Assembly: GCA_959347315.1 (NCBI GenBank)
Contig: OY365809.1
Location: 39,831,438-39,895,437 of the forward strand
Reading direction: 5' to 3'
DNA from: Bimastos eiseni
Taxonomy: Eukaryota; Annelida; Clitellata; Crassiclitellata; Lumbricidae
DNA: 64,000 bases
Shown: positions 1 through 12,900 of the stretch, piece by piece
Layout: every line of letters starts with the position of its first letter
How positions within the stretch are numbered: the first letter of the stretch is position 1
The notes under the pieces: model-generated
Told to the model about the DNA's origin: nothing
Database searches by the model: none
What the model saw: the letters and a program-made list of their open reading frames with translations, nothing else
Program-made: the position numbers and the translations under genes

Positions 1-430
1 TTCACTCATATGACGTTCACTCATAGGACAATCGCTCACAGGACGTTCACTCATAGGACGTTCACTCATAGGACGTTCACTCATAGGACGTTCACTCATA
101 CGACGTTCACTCATAGGACGTTCGTTCACAGGACTTATAGGACGATCGCTCATAGGACGTTCACTCATAGGACGTTCGCTCATAGGACGTTCACTCATAG
201 GACGGTCACTCATAGGACGTTCGCTCATAGGACCTTCACTCATAGGACGTTCGTTCACAGGACTTATAGGACGATCGCTCATAGGACGTTCACTCATAGG
301 ACGTTCACTCATTGGACGTTCGCTCACCGGACGTTCGCTCATAGGACTTTCACTGATAGGACGTTCACTCATAGGACGATCGCTCACAGGACGTTCGCTC
401 ATAGGACGATCGTTGATAGGCTGTTAGCTC
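1..430. repeat. 15-bp minisatellite array, about 28 copies
   Basis: A tandem array with a 15-bp unit close to TTCACTCATAGGACG; copies differ by point changes such as GATCGCTCA for GTTCACTCA. Because the unit is a multiple of three it stays open in several frames and would encode a monotonous HRTFT-type peptide, which I do not regard as a gene. The array begins at the window edge, so its true length is unknown. Three copies in reverse orientation lie at 811-856 and two decayed forward copies at 2791-2820. Confidence 0.95.
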
Positions 431-860
431 ATATGATACGACAGGCAACATATTTAGCAAATAAATATCATGGAAATGTACTACGTTTTTGGCAATCAAA
501 CAAACAAAGACGTTACCTCAACATAAAAACATCGATTTGCGAAATTAATTAATACGTTTTCCGTAATTAGACAAGCAAATATCATACCGAGAAAGTGACA
601 ATATCAGATTACATAGCTAGCCGGGCAGTAAGTTGCGTCGAGATACAACTTGGCAGACATCTTAGGGCTCTCCCTCGAGAAACCAAAGTCGAAGTATTTT
701 TTTGAGTGTAACTGATTATGGAGATGGATATCGAAGGTGTATAAGGGACTTCACAGCGAATCATGTTTGGTAATGGTCAACGTAACGGATGTGCTTCGAT
801 CAGCCGGTTTACCAAGCGATAGTCCTGTGAGCGAACGTCTTATGAGCGATCGTCATATAT
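1..860. mobile_element. Candidate fold-back element with tandem-repeat arms
   Basis: The forward 15-bp array (1-430) and three inverted copies (811-856) enclose about 380 bp of unrelated sequence. Arms made of short tandem repeats in opposite orientation are the hallmark of fold-back elements. The left arm is much longer than the right. No target duplication can be tested because the left end is outside the window. The element lies in the intron just upstream of a sacsin exon that starts at 956. Transposition is inference; the inverted arrangement is seen directly. Confidence 0.45.
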
Positions 861-955
861 ATGACCTAACTGCCATAGCCTAAATGGTGAATGTTATTGG
901 TTAACATGTCAGTTTTCAAAATATCACAATGCCAGTTATACTCTTTCCTTTCCAG

Positions 956-3900
956 ATCTACCCTCCATCTGCAGCGGAAATGGAATCGGATTTCTTGATC
1001 CTCACGAACAGTTCTTCCACGTAGAAGACAACGGGAGGAGATATCCCACATCGTCATATCTATGGGACCTTGAAAAGAATAAAGAAGAAATTCAGCGTCT
1101 TGAAGACCAGTTTCAACCATTTCACCAAGAGCTGTTTGGATTGACCAAACCAACATTTTCCAATGGATGCTTCAATGGAACAGTGTTTCGTTTTCCAATG
1201 AGAATAGAAGGAATGCATTCGGATCTGTGTGACACAAAATACGATGCTACAAAGATACGAGAATTGTTCCGATCATTGGAAACGGATGCACACATCATGC
1301 TAATGTTCCTCAAAAGCCTAGAATGCATTGAAGTTTACGAGAAAACATCTCAGACAGAGAGTCCAACGAAACTGATATCCATCAACATTGCAAAGGACAT
1401 GAAGGAAGAAGTGAAAGCAAAAAGGCTTCAGTTCATTAACCAGATTGAGACTCATAGAAATGGCAAAACGGCAGATTCAGTATCCATCACTTATCCACTG
1501 AATGTGGAGTTCCAAAACCATCTGAGCAATTCTCAGATTGAAACCAGTAAGTGGATAATTTCTCAATATTATGCAGGAAAATCAGAGTTGGACTCTGCAA
1601 AAGAAATCAGCGAAAGTCTTGGATTGCTGCCCTGGGTCGGAGTTGCATTGAAAATCGAAGAAAACTCTGGAACTCCTACGTATTTGACGAAACCAAAAGG
1701 CCACATATTCTGCTTTCTTCCACTGCCTCTGGAAGAGACAAGTCCTACTGGTTTGAGAGTCCACGTACATGGTTACTTTGCAGTTGATTCCAACAGAAGA
1801 CACCTGAAGTGGCCCACAGCTGATCAGAATATTAATCAACTGACTGATAAAGCCCTGATTTGGAATAAGTTCTTGGTCAACAAAGTACTAGTTAAGGCTT
1901 TAGTGAAGTTGGCATTGCATGTAGCAAATCCTGGAAACAAGCTACGACATGATCTCATATTCAACATCATACCCGATCAATTGACACCACAGTGGAAACT
2001 GTTAGCAGACGAATTCTACAAACAGCTTCCCGGTCTGAATATATTTCATTCGTCAGTTTCAGGAGGACAGTGGATGAACAGTAGTAATGCAGTCTTTGAC
2101 AACATGGAAGATAAAACCGAGCTTCAAATTCTGATCAGACGCATTTTACTTGAGAGTCAGATTGGACTTGTTTCTGTGCCTATGTTTTTAAAGAAACATT
2201 TCGTTAATCAGATAACACCATCCCTAGTTTGTCAATCACTGAAGAACATACAGAATGCGTTGTCTCTACAAGAGCATGACAAATTCAATCTCTTGAAATA
2301 TTTTCTTGAGAACTTCCCAAGTGGTACGGAACTGATCAACTTGAAACTACTTCCTCTGGCAGACGGGACTTGGACAGAATTCAAACAATATAATAGTCAA
2401 GCAGACAAAATATATGCGGAATCATCGGAACATCCGAAAACACTCCTTCCTGGACTGGAGAGGATGTTTCTGCGAGCGAATGTGACCGCGTTTGATCAAC
2501 TGAAAAACATGGCATCAAAATGTAAGCGTCTTATTCTTTTGTACATTTGGCTATAAACAGGTCACCAACAATTAAATGAGAACTATGGAATTATTCAGTA
2601 TGGCAAACACCCATGTTCACATGCATTTTAATCTTTTATCAACATTCATAAAGAGTTAGTACCAAGCAAAAAGTAATAAAATTGATTTTTGAAATCTTAC
2701 CAGATGAAAATACACCTAACTTCGAGAATTGCAGGAATTTGAGAAAATACAATTCCTAAGAAATTATTCAGGCCAATATTTTGATTCTAAGACAATTGCT
2801 CATAGGGCGATTGGCCCATGTGTTTGGACTGTATAGCAGTTAATCACAGAACATTACATGATTTGCAATAATATTGCATTGTATTCTTTCTGCAGATGTT
2901 ACTCAACTCGTGCATCTGCAACCACAGAATTTCTCCAATCTGCTCCATTCCGTACTTCCTAATGACTGGCAGAACTACACCGAAGTTAACATCAACAGTG
3001 CACCACATCTTACCGTCAATTGGCTTCATGAGCTTTGGGCATATCTTAGTCATTATTTCCCAACCAATCTGAATGCCTTTGAGAATCTTCACATACTCCC
3101 TGTTGGAAATGGCCAGCTCATGAAACTTAGCAGACAATCTCCATTATTAGTTGCGAGTCATTCTGGCTGTGAACTGACAGTAAATGTCAAGTTGTTACTG
3201 AAAGAACTTGGGGTAAGAGTAATAGATGATCTTCCTTCGTCGGTGCGTAACCATCCGAACCTGTTCGGCAACTATGTCTTAACACCAGATGCAACAAATG
3301 TCCTCTCGGCAATGAATCGACTCTTCCAAACAGGAATGCTGTCAGTGTCATCAATAAATGATGCTGAGAAAAAAACACTGCAGACATTTCTCTCATCCGG
3401 TTTAGCCGGTAAACGTATCGTCGTCTCAAATAACTCTAGACTCCTATACTGCCTGCCTCTCTTTGAGACGCTAAAGAGAAGTGGCTTCAAAGATACAGAA
3501 TTTGTATCTTTGAGTTCCGTTAACCGGGCAGTTCAGAGTAACATTAGCCTGCCAATAGAGTTGCCTTATCCCTTCATTAACTTGAGAAACAATCTAGTTC
3601 GAGATCTCGCAGTCAACCTTGGTGTCGTGCAGTCCAGTGAGGTTCATATATTGGAAAATTATTTATTTCCAGCGGTCAATGATGGAGTGTATGACGTAAC
3701 AAAAGTGGTAACATTGATGGCCTTTGTCTGTGACAACTTTGCACGCTTCCAGAAAAGCAGTTCTTCCTTCACGTTGAACTTCAGCAAAGTTAGATTTATT
3801 CAGAAGTCTGACGGCCAAGTTGTCACACCAAGAGATGTGTTTGACAACAGTGATCAAACTCTACAATCCCTCTTCGTTGGTGAAGATGTCTTTGCCGTTG

Positions 3901-6900
3901 GTGAGTTTGGAAATACCAAGTACAGTCATACCCTTCGCCAACTCGGAATGAAGGGACAGAATTCAGTGACAGCAAATGATCTGTTACGTGTAGCGGAAAA
4001 GCTGAATTCATCCATAAATCCTGATCAAAAATCTGCCCAAACGCTGCTTGTGTTCGTGGAAAATCATGCCAGTTTATTACATGTGGTTGTACAACAATTC
4101 TGCGGATTCAAGTCACTTTCAACAGCACTCGAGGAATTAAAGTGGGTTAAACCAGATTTATCGAGACCAACAAACTATCCTCGATCAGTGCAGTTTGTTG
4201 GAGAATCGTACTCAAAAAAACTTCTGTTACCAATCGAAGTCTGTTCAATGCAGTTTGGATCAATTGTTGGATCAGTAAAGTCGACAGTAAACACCAACAA
4301 TTTTCCAAACGTCGCAGCTATTTTTGGATGGACCAAGCAGCCAGATATCGAGCATATTGTACACCACTTAAAGACCGTTGTTTCTTGTTACACACCACAG
4401 GAAAAGAGTGAATTTCAGTTTACAATGAAGACAATGTATAAATACTTGAACAAAGTCATTAAAAACTCCATACATGCAGACATGTTTGAACAGCTGCGAA
4501 TCGACAGCTGGGTCTGGTATGGAGAAGGTTTTGTTGCTCCAAGTAAAGTGGTAAAAACGAAACCCTTCATGGATCTACAGCCTCATCTTTATTTGCTTCC
4601 AACAGATCTCAAGGGTTTCACTCACCTGTGGAATTTCTTTGGAGTGCACGAAAAATGTTCTTTGGTGACAGTTCTGAAAGATATAGATTCTCTCCACAAG
4701 AACACGGTGTGTGACAAAAACCAGGTGAAACGAGACCTTCAGATTGCAATTGATGTTCTCAACGAAATATCGTCTATGCCTAACAAATTGGAGATACTTG
4801 ATCAACTTCTTGTTCCTATAAAGACCATCGATGATAAACTGCACATGAAAGAAATCACTGATGTCACATACTGTGACAAAGAATGGTTTCAACAAGGCCT
4901 TGATGTGAACGATCTTGTTGATGACGACATCTTCTTTGTCCATCCATTGCTGCCTCCAGCTACAGCCGAAGCACTGAAGATTCACGGACTCATCAACAGA
5001 ATGTTTGATGCCGAAGAACTTGGCTTTGGCTTTGAGTCATACGGCCAGTCAGAACCACTTACGAGACGACTCAACAACATCTTGAAAGATTACACAGATG
5101 GATTGGCTGTTTTAAAGGAGCTCGTTCAAAATGCAGATGACGCCGGAGCCACTGAAGTTAGATTTCTATACGACGAAAGAAGAAATGACGACGCGAAAAC
5201 ATTACTACTTGACAAGGGAATGACGGATCTTCAAGGACCTGCATTATGGGCTTATAACAACGCTGTTTTTACCCCACAGGACTTCCAGAGTCTCGTTACA
5301 TTGAGTGGAGCCACAAAGGAAGACAGCAAAGACAAAATTGGAAAGTTCGGCCTAGGATTCAATGCTGTATACAATCTAACAGATGTACCATCTCTCGTCA
5401 GTCAGAACCACGTAGTGTTCTTGGATCCTCACACAAAGTACCTTGACCGTGCAATTCGTGATAAGAGCAGACCAGGACTGAAACTAGACATTACGAACAA
5501 CCGAAGAAAAATGAAACCGCTGACTGATCAGTTCAGACCGTACAATGGAATCTTTGGTTGCGATTTCAGTCCTGATTCAACCATGGCTTCATATCAAGGA
5601 ACTCTCTTCAGATTTCCACTGAGAACTCCACAGCAAGCAAGTTCCAGCGAAATCTGCAAGAAATGCTACAGTCATGAGGAAATGATGCTTCTGCTCGAAT
5701 TACTTAGTAAATCTAGTCATCATCTGTTGTTGTTCACTCAACATGTTCAGAAAATCACTGTATTCCACTTGCCTGGCAATTCAAATTCTATCGAAAGCAT
5801 GAAAGAATGGTTTACCATTGATAAAAGTCTTGAGCAAATAATTAGGTCTTTAATCCAGGCCCAAAATGGGGAGCAGGAATGTGTCAGTGAGCTAGAGCGT
5901 CAGTGTTCTGTTTTGAAAGTCGTAAACCAAGTTCTGAAGGAGAAGAAAGTCGATGCCAGTGTCTGTGACATTCCAAATGTAGAATCTTCACTTATCATTC
6001 GAGTGTCATGTACACATTCAGAGGACTCTCCTAAGACATTGAAATTGAATCCTGGCTCCTCAATTAGTCATTGGTTAGTGTCGTCCTGTTTGGGAAAAGG
6101 GTCTTCATTAGAAATGGCAAAACACAAGAGATACCTTACACCGGTTGGTGGAATTGCAGCTAAGCTGAGGAAAACTGAAGAAGGCTTCATGCCAATCAGT
6201 CTGATTTCATCTGATAAAGATGTCAGTGACGACGAACCTGGTCTGTTGTTTTGTTTTCTTCCGCTTCCAATTCGCTCCTGTTTTCCAGTGCACATCAACG
6301 GTTCCTTTGCTTTGACTTCAAGCAGAATGCACATCTTTGAAAATGCTGTGAAAGACAAGATAGATGAACGTGCTCTGTGGAATGAGGTCCTTGTTAAAGA
6401 TGCCGTAACAGAAGCCTACCTCATTCTGTTGGAAGACTTGTTAAAAGTCTGCACAGACTGTAGCCCTTACGCTCTCTGGCCAGTGCACAAGTCGTTGAAG
6501 GAAGCGGGTTCACTGTCCTTCTTGACAGAAACCGTATACAACAGAATCTTTGAAGCAGATGGGCCACTCATAGTACGACAAGGTGACAAGCTGTTTTCTA
6601 TGACCGAATGCCGCTATTTAGAAGATCAATTTCGACATGAACCCATTGGTACAATAGCGTTGAAAATCTTCAAAGAAATAAAGTCTTTGGGCTTCGAAGT
6701 GATTGACATTCCAATGGATATCTACGCAACCATTAAACTCACTCCTGCATCAGTAAAACTTCAGGATAGAATGGTCACAAAAGCTGCGTTTTATGAGGAG
6801 TTCTTTCTTCCCAAAGTGGAGACTGTAGAGGCAGAAGGACGAGATTCCCTAGTGCTGAATGCTCTCTTTGATCAAACTTTAATTGGTCTGCTTAGAAATG

Positions 6901-9900
6901 TGACTTGCATTCCAGTAAAACCGAGAGGAACACTAAAAACGTGCTCTGAACTTATAAATCCTTTCTCATTTTTGGCGGTACTATTCGACGAAGAAGAAGA
7001 CGTCTTTCCGGATCTTACGGCCACTTTTGATAGACAACTGGACGACATATATCGGAGGTTGGTTGAACTTGGGATGAAGGAGATCAGTTTGTCTTGGAAA
7101 GAACTATCTGAACGGTGCTCATTTGTAACGAAAAACCCACAGATAGCGTCAAAGCGTTTAAACGCAGTGGTTCAACTAATGAGTACAAAAGCGATCTCAG
7201 CTGATCAAAGCGACACAGAGTATATTGAAGAGATTAGGAAAATCCGTTTTCTTCCAACTTCTAAAAAGCCCCATGGATTTCCTCTGAAGTGGAAAGGAGA
7301 GGACTCACAATTTGTGTCATGCGAGGAGAGCTATCTAAGCACTGAGAAACACCTCATTTGCTGCTTGTACCCAGTTATTGATGACCTCGAAGTATTCAGA
7401 TCTCAAAATAATCCCATGCACCCTTTAAAAAGCACTCTGGGTCTTGTTGGAAAGGCCGTGAGTCAACAGGACCTGATATCCCAATTTCAGACGGTTCTAG
7501 GGTTGGCGGATTCACATGGTTCAGTTTTAAATCTGCCAGATGTCGGTTTACAACACTTGAAGAAGATCTGCAATGAACTATACAAATACCTGGATCACTT
7601 AGCAGTAAAAGGGGAATTGTCGGCACAAACCATAGACGCGCTGTCAGGTTTAAGATGCATCTTCGTAGAAAGTGGTTCAATATTTATGTCACCGAGTAGT
7701 TGTGCCTTAGAGCTATCAGTGAAGACTATAAAGGCAGAAACCTTGATGCCTTACCTTTGTCAAATTCCAAGGACAATGTTGGCATTCACTAATCTGTGGT
7801 CTATATTAAACATGCGAAAGCATTTTCAACTTGAAGACTACCTGATTGTTCTGAGAGACCTTAACGCTGCTTTTCCGGGCGTGCCTCTTAGCGAATCAGC
7901 TTTGCAGGTCGCATTGTGCATTGTAAACTCATGTTTGATATATGAAATTGATAGAAATGGAGCTGATTCTGAAGTAGACATTGATCCAAAGCAATTGTTT
8001 GTGCCAGATGAGAAGGGAATTCTCTTTCCAGCTGATTCTCTTTGCTACAATAATTATCCGTGGATGGTGGTTGAGGATGCTCGATTTTGCCATGACCGCA
8101 TTCCATACAAAGCTGCCAGCACAATTGGCATAAAATCAATACGTGAAGATGTCATCGACAGGTGCTCCATTGGAATTGAATTTGGACAAAAGGAAAAACT
8201 GGTTAACCGATTGAAGCGCATTCTGACTGGCTATCCGTTTGATAAAGAAGTTCTAAAGGAAATGTTGCAAAACGCAGACGATGCCAGAGCCACTGAGATT
8301 CACTTCATCAACGATGCAAGACAGTTGCCTACTGAACGAATCTTTGAAGACAAATGGAAGCCACTACAAGGACCAGCTCTCTGTATATTTAACAACAAAC
8401 CGTTTACGCACAGTGATGTTATTGGAATCCAGAACTTGGGAGAAGGAAGTAAGTCAGAGGACCCAACGAAAACTGGACAGTATGGTGTTGGCTTCAACTG
8501 CGTCTACCATTTGACGGATGCACCAACGTTTCTAACCCAAGTTGTTGGTGAGGAGAGAGTTTTGTGTGTCTTTGACCCGACGCTAAAATTTGTTCCAGGA
8601 GCTATTGAAACCAGTCCTGGCAGAATGATGAAAAATGTAAGCATACTCAAAGAAAGATTTCCAGATGTCTTTGAGGGATATTTTGAAGAGCATTACGGTT
8701 CATGTGGAGGTACAATGTTTAGGTTGCCATTACGAGCAAAAGAAATTGCTCAGACGTCATCCATTTCTGGCAAGACTCTTGGTCCAAATGATGTTACGGC
8801 GCTATTCAAAACATTCAGAACCGACATGTGCGAATCACTTTTATTTTTGAATTCAGTTGAAGAAATTCAACTAAAAGAAGTTGACCAGAAAGGAAAAATT
8901 ATCACAACCTACGAAGTACACGTAGAGTTATCAGAGGAGGCCAAGCAGAAACGACAGCAATTTGATGAAGAGGTGAAGAATCAATCGAGAGCTCTAAGAA
9001 ATAAAGAGATTTCTCTCAAGCAAATCGTCCTATCGGAAGTCAGCTACGAACTCATCACCAGAGACAGTGAGGGACAGATCGACAAATGGCAAATCATTCA
9101 GAGATTTGGTTTTGAAAATGCAAACAGCGTTTCGGATAAACTAAACGCTGCTTATTCAGATGGCGACATAGGTCTTCTTCCAAAATGTGGCATTGCATAT
9201 CTAAAAGAAACCACGCTACACAGTGCAACCAAACATAAGAGTCGTTTATTCTGTTTCCTTCCTCTGCCTGTATCGGTAGATTTTCCTGCACATGTCAACG
9301 GTCACTTTGCCCTGGATCACGAAACACGACGAAATTTGTGGAGCGATGAAAACGGAGGCTATAAGACAGAATGGAACAGGTGTATGATGGAACACATTTT
9401 AGCGCCTGCTTACTGCACTCTCATCCAGGAGAGGCGTGACTTGTTGTGTGATGGAGCAGCACTAAGCCTATCAAGTTATAACTCTCTGTTTCCAAATGCT
9501 AACCAAGGGGACGGTCCTTACCTTAAGCTTCTGTGTAAGGCAGTCTATGAACAGATTGGACGGAAAAATATGGCAGTCTTACCTGTCCTAAGGTCAACAC
9601 ATGACGAAGCAATGAAGTATCTTTGGATTGGCCCACGTGGGATGGATGAAGCCAGTTGGAAAATTTGGACAAACAGGGGCTGGAATGGCCTCTGTGGAAT
9701 TACTGGTATTTCTGCGTATTTTGATGACCTGGAAAATCAAATAATAGAACCGCACACTTCGACAAAGGGTTATAATCTAGGCTTTCAAATAGCTTCTTTC
9801 GCGGTAAAACCAAAGCAGAAGAAAGGGTATGAATTTGTGAGAGACGTCTTAGTTGAAAGCGGGTTTCTGCTGATTGATTGTCCGATGAGAGTTTCTGAGA

Positions 9901-12900
9901 ACTTCGACGAGGCAGGTGTAAAAGTGGAAACAATAAGTCCTGATGCTGTGTTGTCATTCTTTGCAACCTACAACCAACCCAACACATTTTGTCGACTTGA
10001 AGGTCTTCCTAAACCTCTGAAGGAGACCCTCTTTCGTGACTTTGAGACCCTGAAACTGCTTCTCACGTATTGCACCGGTTGCGATGGCTACAAAATGCGA
10101 CTTCTTGGATCGCCATTGCTTCTAACAGCCGATGGCTATTTGCGCTGTTTTGACTGCACCTCCGTCAAATTCGAGCCTTTCTTCAACGAGATTGTTCCGC
10201 ACATTCAAGATCAGTTCATAAACTATGATGTTTTCAAAACGCTTTCCTTGAACACTAACGAAAACAAAGATCTGTGTAAAGCGTTCACGGTTCAACAGTT
10301 TGCAGATGCTCTTCCAAGACTTCTACCTCCTGATCAATTTAAACAAGATAACTGCCCTGTGGCGATAGAAGAGCTGAAAACCGTTTTGAATGATAGTAAT
10401 TTGAAATGGCTTTCGCGGATGTGGAGGTATTTGCATTCCATCATGGAAAGACAAAAATCAAGTACAATTGCACACAATATAGAGCAAGTGGCAGATATCC
10501 TTATTCCCTTGATGGACTGGTGTTTAGTGCCAGTGTCATTCAAAGAACAAGAAGTTCTTTATCCAGTCAAGAAGTCGCGATGTGTAATCAGTTGTGCGGT
10601 TGGAATATTCCATCACAACATTGATTCGGCTCTGCAAAAGATTGGTATTCCACGACCACTTCTGAAGTACTTTAGTCTTGTCATGACCGCTGCCCACTTA
10701 TCTGAATCTGCAGAGATGTACATCAAGATTCTAGGGACCATAGATAATGTGACTTCGGTGTTAATGGCACTGGAAGAAGTGGTAAAATGTGGCAAGATCA
10801 CAACCAAACTCAGCAACTCTGAAGCTACTGAACTCCTTCGTTATCTATCTAAGTCTTTGGAAACCTGGAAGGATACGCCAAACTCATTGCACACCGTCAG
10901 GCATCTGCCAGTCTTTACGACTGTATACGGATCGCAGGTGGCACTGTGCGAAAGCTGTGTATACATCATTCCATCAAAAATTCCTATGACCGACATGGAA
11001 TCATGGACAGGAAAAAGAGGAATTATATTCCTGAGGAACGATCACGAGCTTGAAAAACTGTTCCAATATTTGGGCTGTGCTATTTTATCTGAGACAGAGG
11101 TTTACTGTAGCTATATTTTTGAACACTTCGAGTTGCTGAGTGAGGCAGGTCAGAAAATTCATCTTCACTATGTCAGAGACACTCTGCTACAGAATCTAAC
11201 GTCGGAGCCCGCAAATGAAACGTATGAAAAACGCACTGAGCGTGAAGAAGCGCGAGATGCTTTACTTGACTGTCTTAGGAATCTTGCGTTTATACCTACT
11301 CAGCAGGGAACATACGAATGTGCGTCACAGTTCTATGATAGTCATAATGAAGTTTTCTTAGCAATGCACGAAAGATCTGAGTTTCCACCCGAGCCGTACA
11401 ATACATTTGAATGGAACGATTTCCTGAAGAAGTGTGGAATGATTTCATGTGTTACTAAAATCATGTTCCTTCAATATGCTAGGGATATAGAACAAAATGC
11501 TCACACAAGTATCGATGAAACATTGCGAAGGAAGTCTCGAGTTCTTGTTGGTCACTTGTTCACCAGAGATGATATTTCAGATAGTGAGTTCATGCAAAAG
11601 GTAAAAACTATTCGATTTATTCCTCCTCATACAATTGGAACAGATAAAGAAACCCTGCATGTCTGCTACGGAAAGAGAAATGATAAGGACCAACAGTTGC
11701 TGATTCCTTTTAAGAAATCCATCACCGCTGAACATGCGGATATTGTCTGGTCAGCTCAGAATGTGTTGCCGGACTGGGCTTGCCCGGGACAGTATCTTCA
11801 AACGAGACGAATTATTGTAGGACAACTGGAAATTCAGGAGAAAGCAAAACCTGAAGTTGTAGCAGAACACACAAAGCGACTATGTACAAAGTGGGCTCCA
11901 GAGGCGCATAAATTGAAACCGACTGCAGATATTCTGGCAGAAGTTTTGAAGAAGATTTATGCTTTTCTAAAATCCGATATAGCGGCTGTCAATGACGCTA
12001 TTGGCAGTATATTAAATGACACGCCTCTTGTTTTTGACAGCTATAGATGCATACTAGTAAGATCTGATCAGATAGTCTTGCGCTTGCACCCCAAGGATGA
12101 AATAGCTCCATATTTAATCACACTTCCGTTGGAGTATGGAGAGTTTGTCAGCGTTTTTGAGGCCCTCGGATCAACCAATGATGCAACAATAGATCAATAT
12201 GCCATGGTTCTTGAAATGGTTCACATTCAAGCAAAAGATGCCGTTCTTCACCCAAATGAGATGGAAGCAGTTTGCAAGGCCACTGGTTGTTTTATGTCTC
12301 TATTGGAGAAGGAGAAAAAACAGATTAAACTTGATAGAGAGCTCTACCTTCCAGGAACTGATAAGAAAATTCATTTATCATCGGAAGTGGTATTGGACAA
12401 CAGCTTTGCTTTTAGAGAGCGATTAGAACATGCAAAAACATTTAGTCAGCCACTGCTCATCGACTTGAAAAAGGAATGCGACATCAGTTTATCCGAATAT
12501 GAACTTGAATGCGTGATTAAAAAATTACCTGCCACCAGACAACCACAGTTTTTAACATCTGTAGTAGTGGAGACGATTGAGGAGGATTTTGTAGAAGAGG
12601 ATTCTGAATTTGTAAGGAATTTAGAGATAAGGTTGAAATCAGAAGAGCTGAAAATTGGACTTATCAGGCTTGCACTGCATGAGAATGTAAAAGGGAGTGA
12701 AAATAAAATAGAAAAGGCTCTAGAAGGTTTGCAGAATATTATGCTAGTTGGAGTTAATCAAATTCACACCTATTTGGTTTACAGAGGACAGCGAATTGAA
12801 CATAGTGAAAGGAATCTCAGTTTTTACATTAAAGAGGATGTTACTGATCAAAGAAGACGCACCACAGTCTACATTTGTGAGATAAACACGGCAACGGTGT

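Noticed and set aside
10..552. 180-codon HRTFT-repeat open frame
   Set aside because: Produced by the 15-bp minisatellite, whose period is a multiple of three; no start context or domain.
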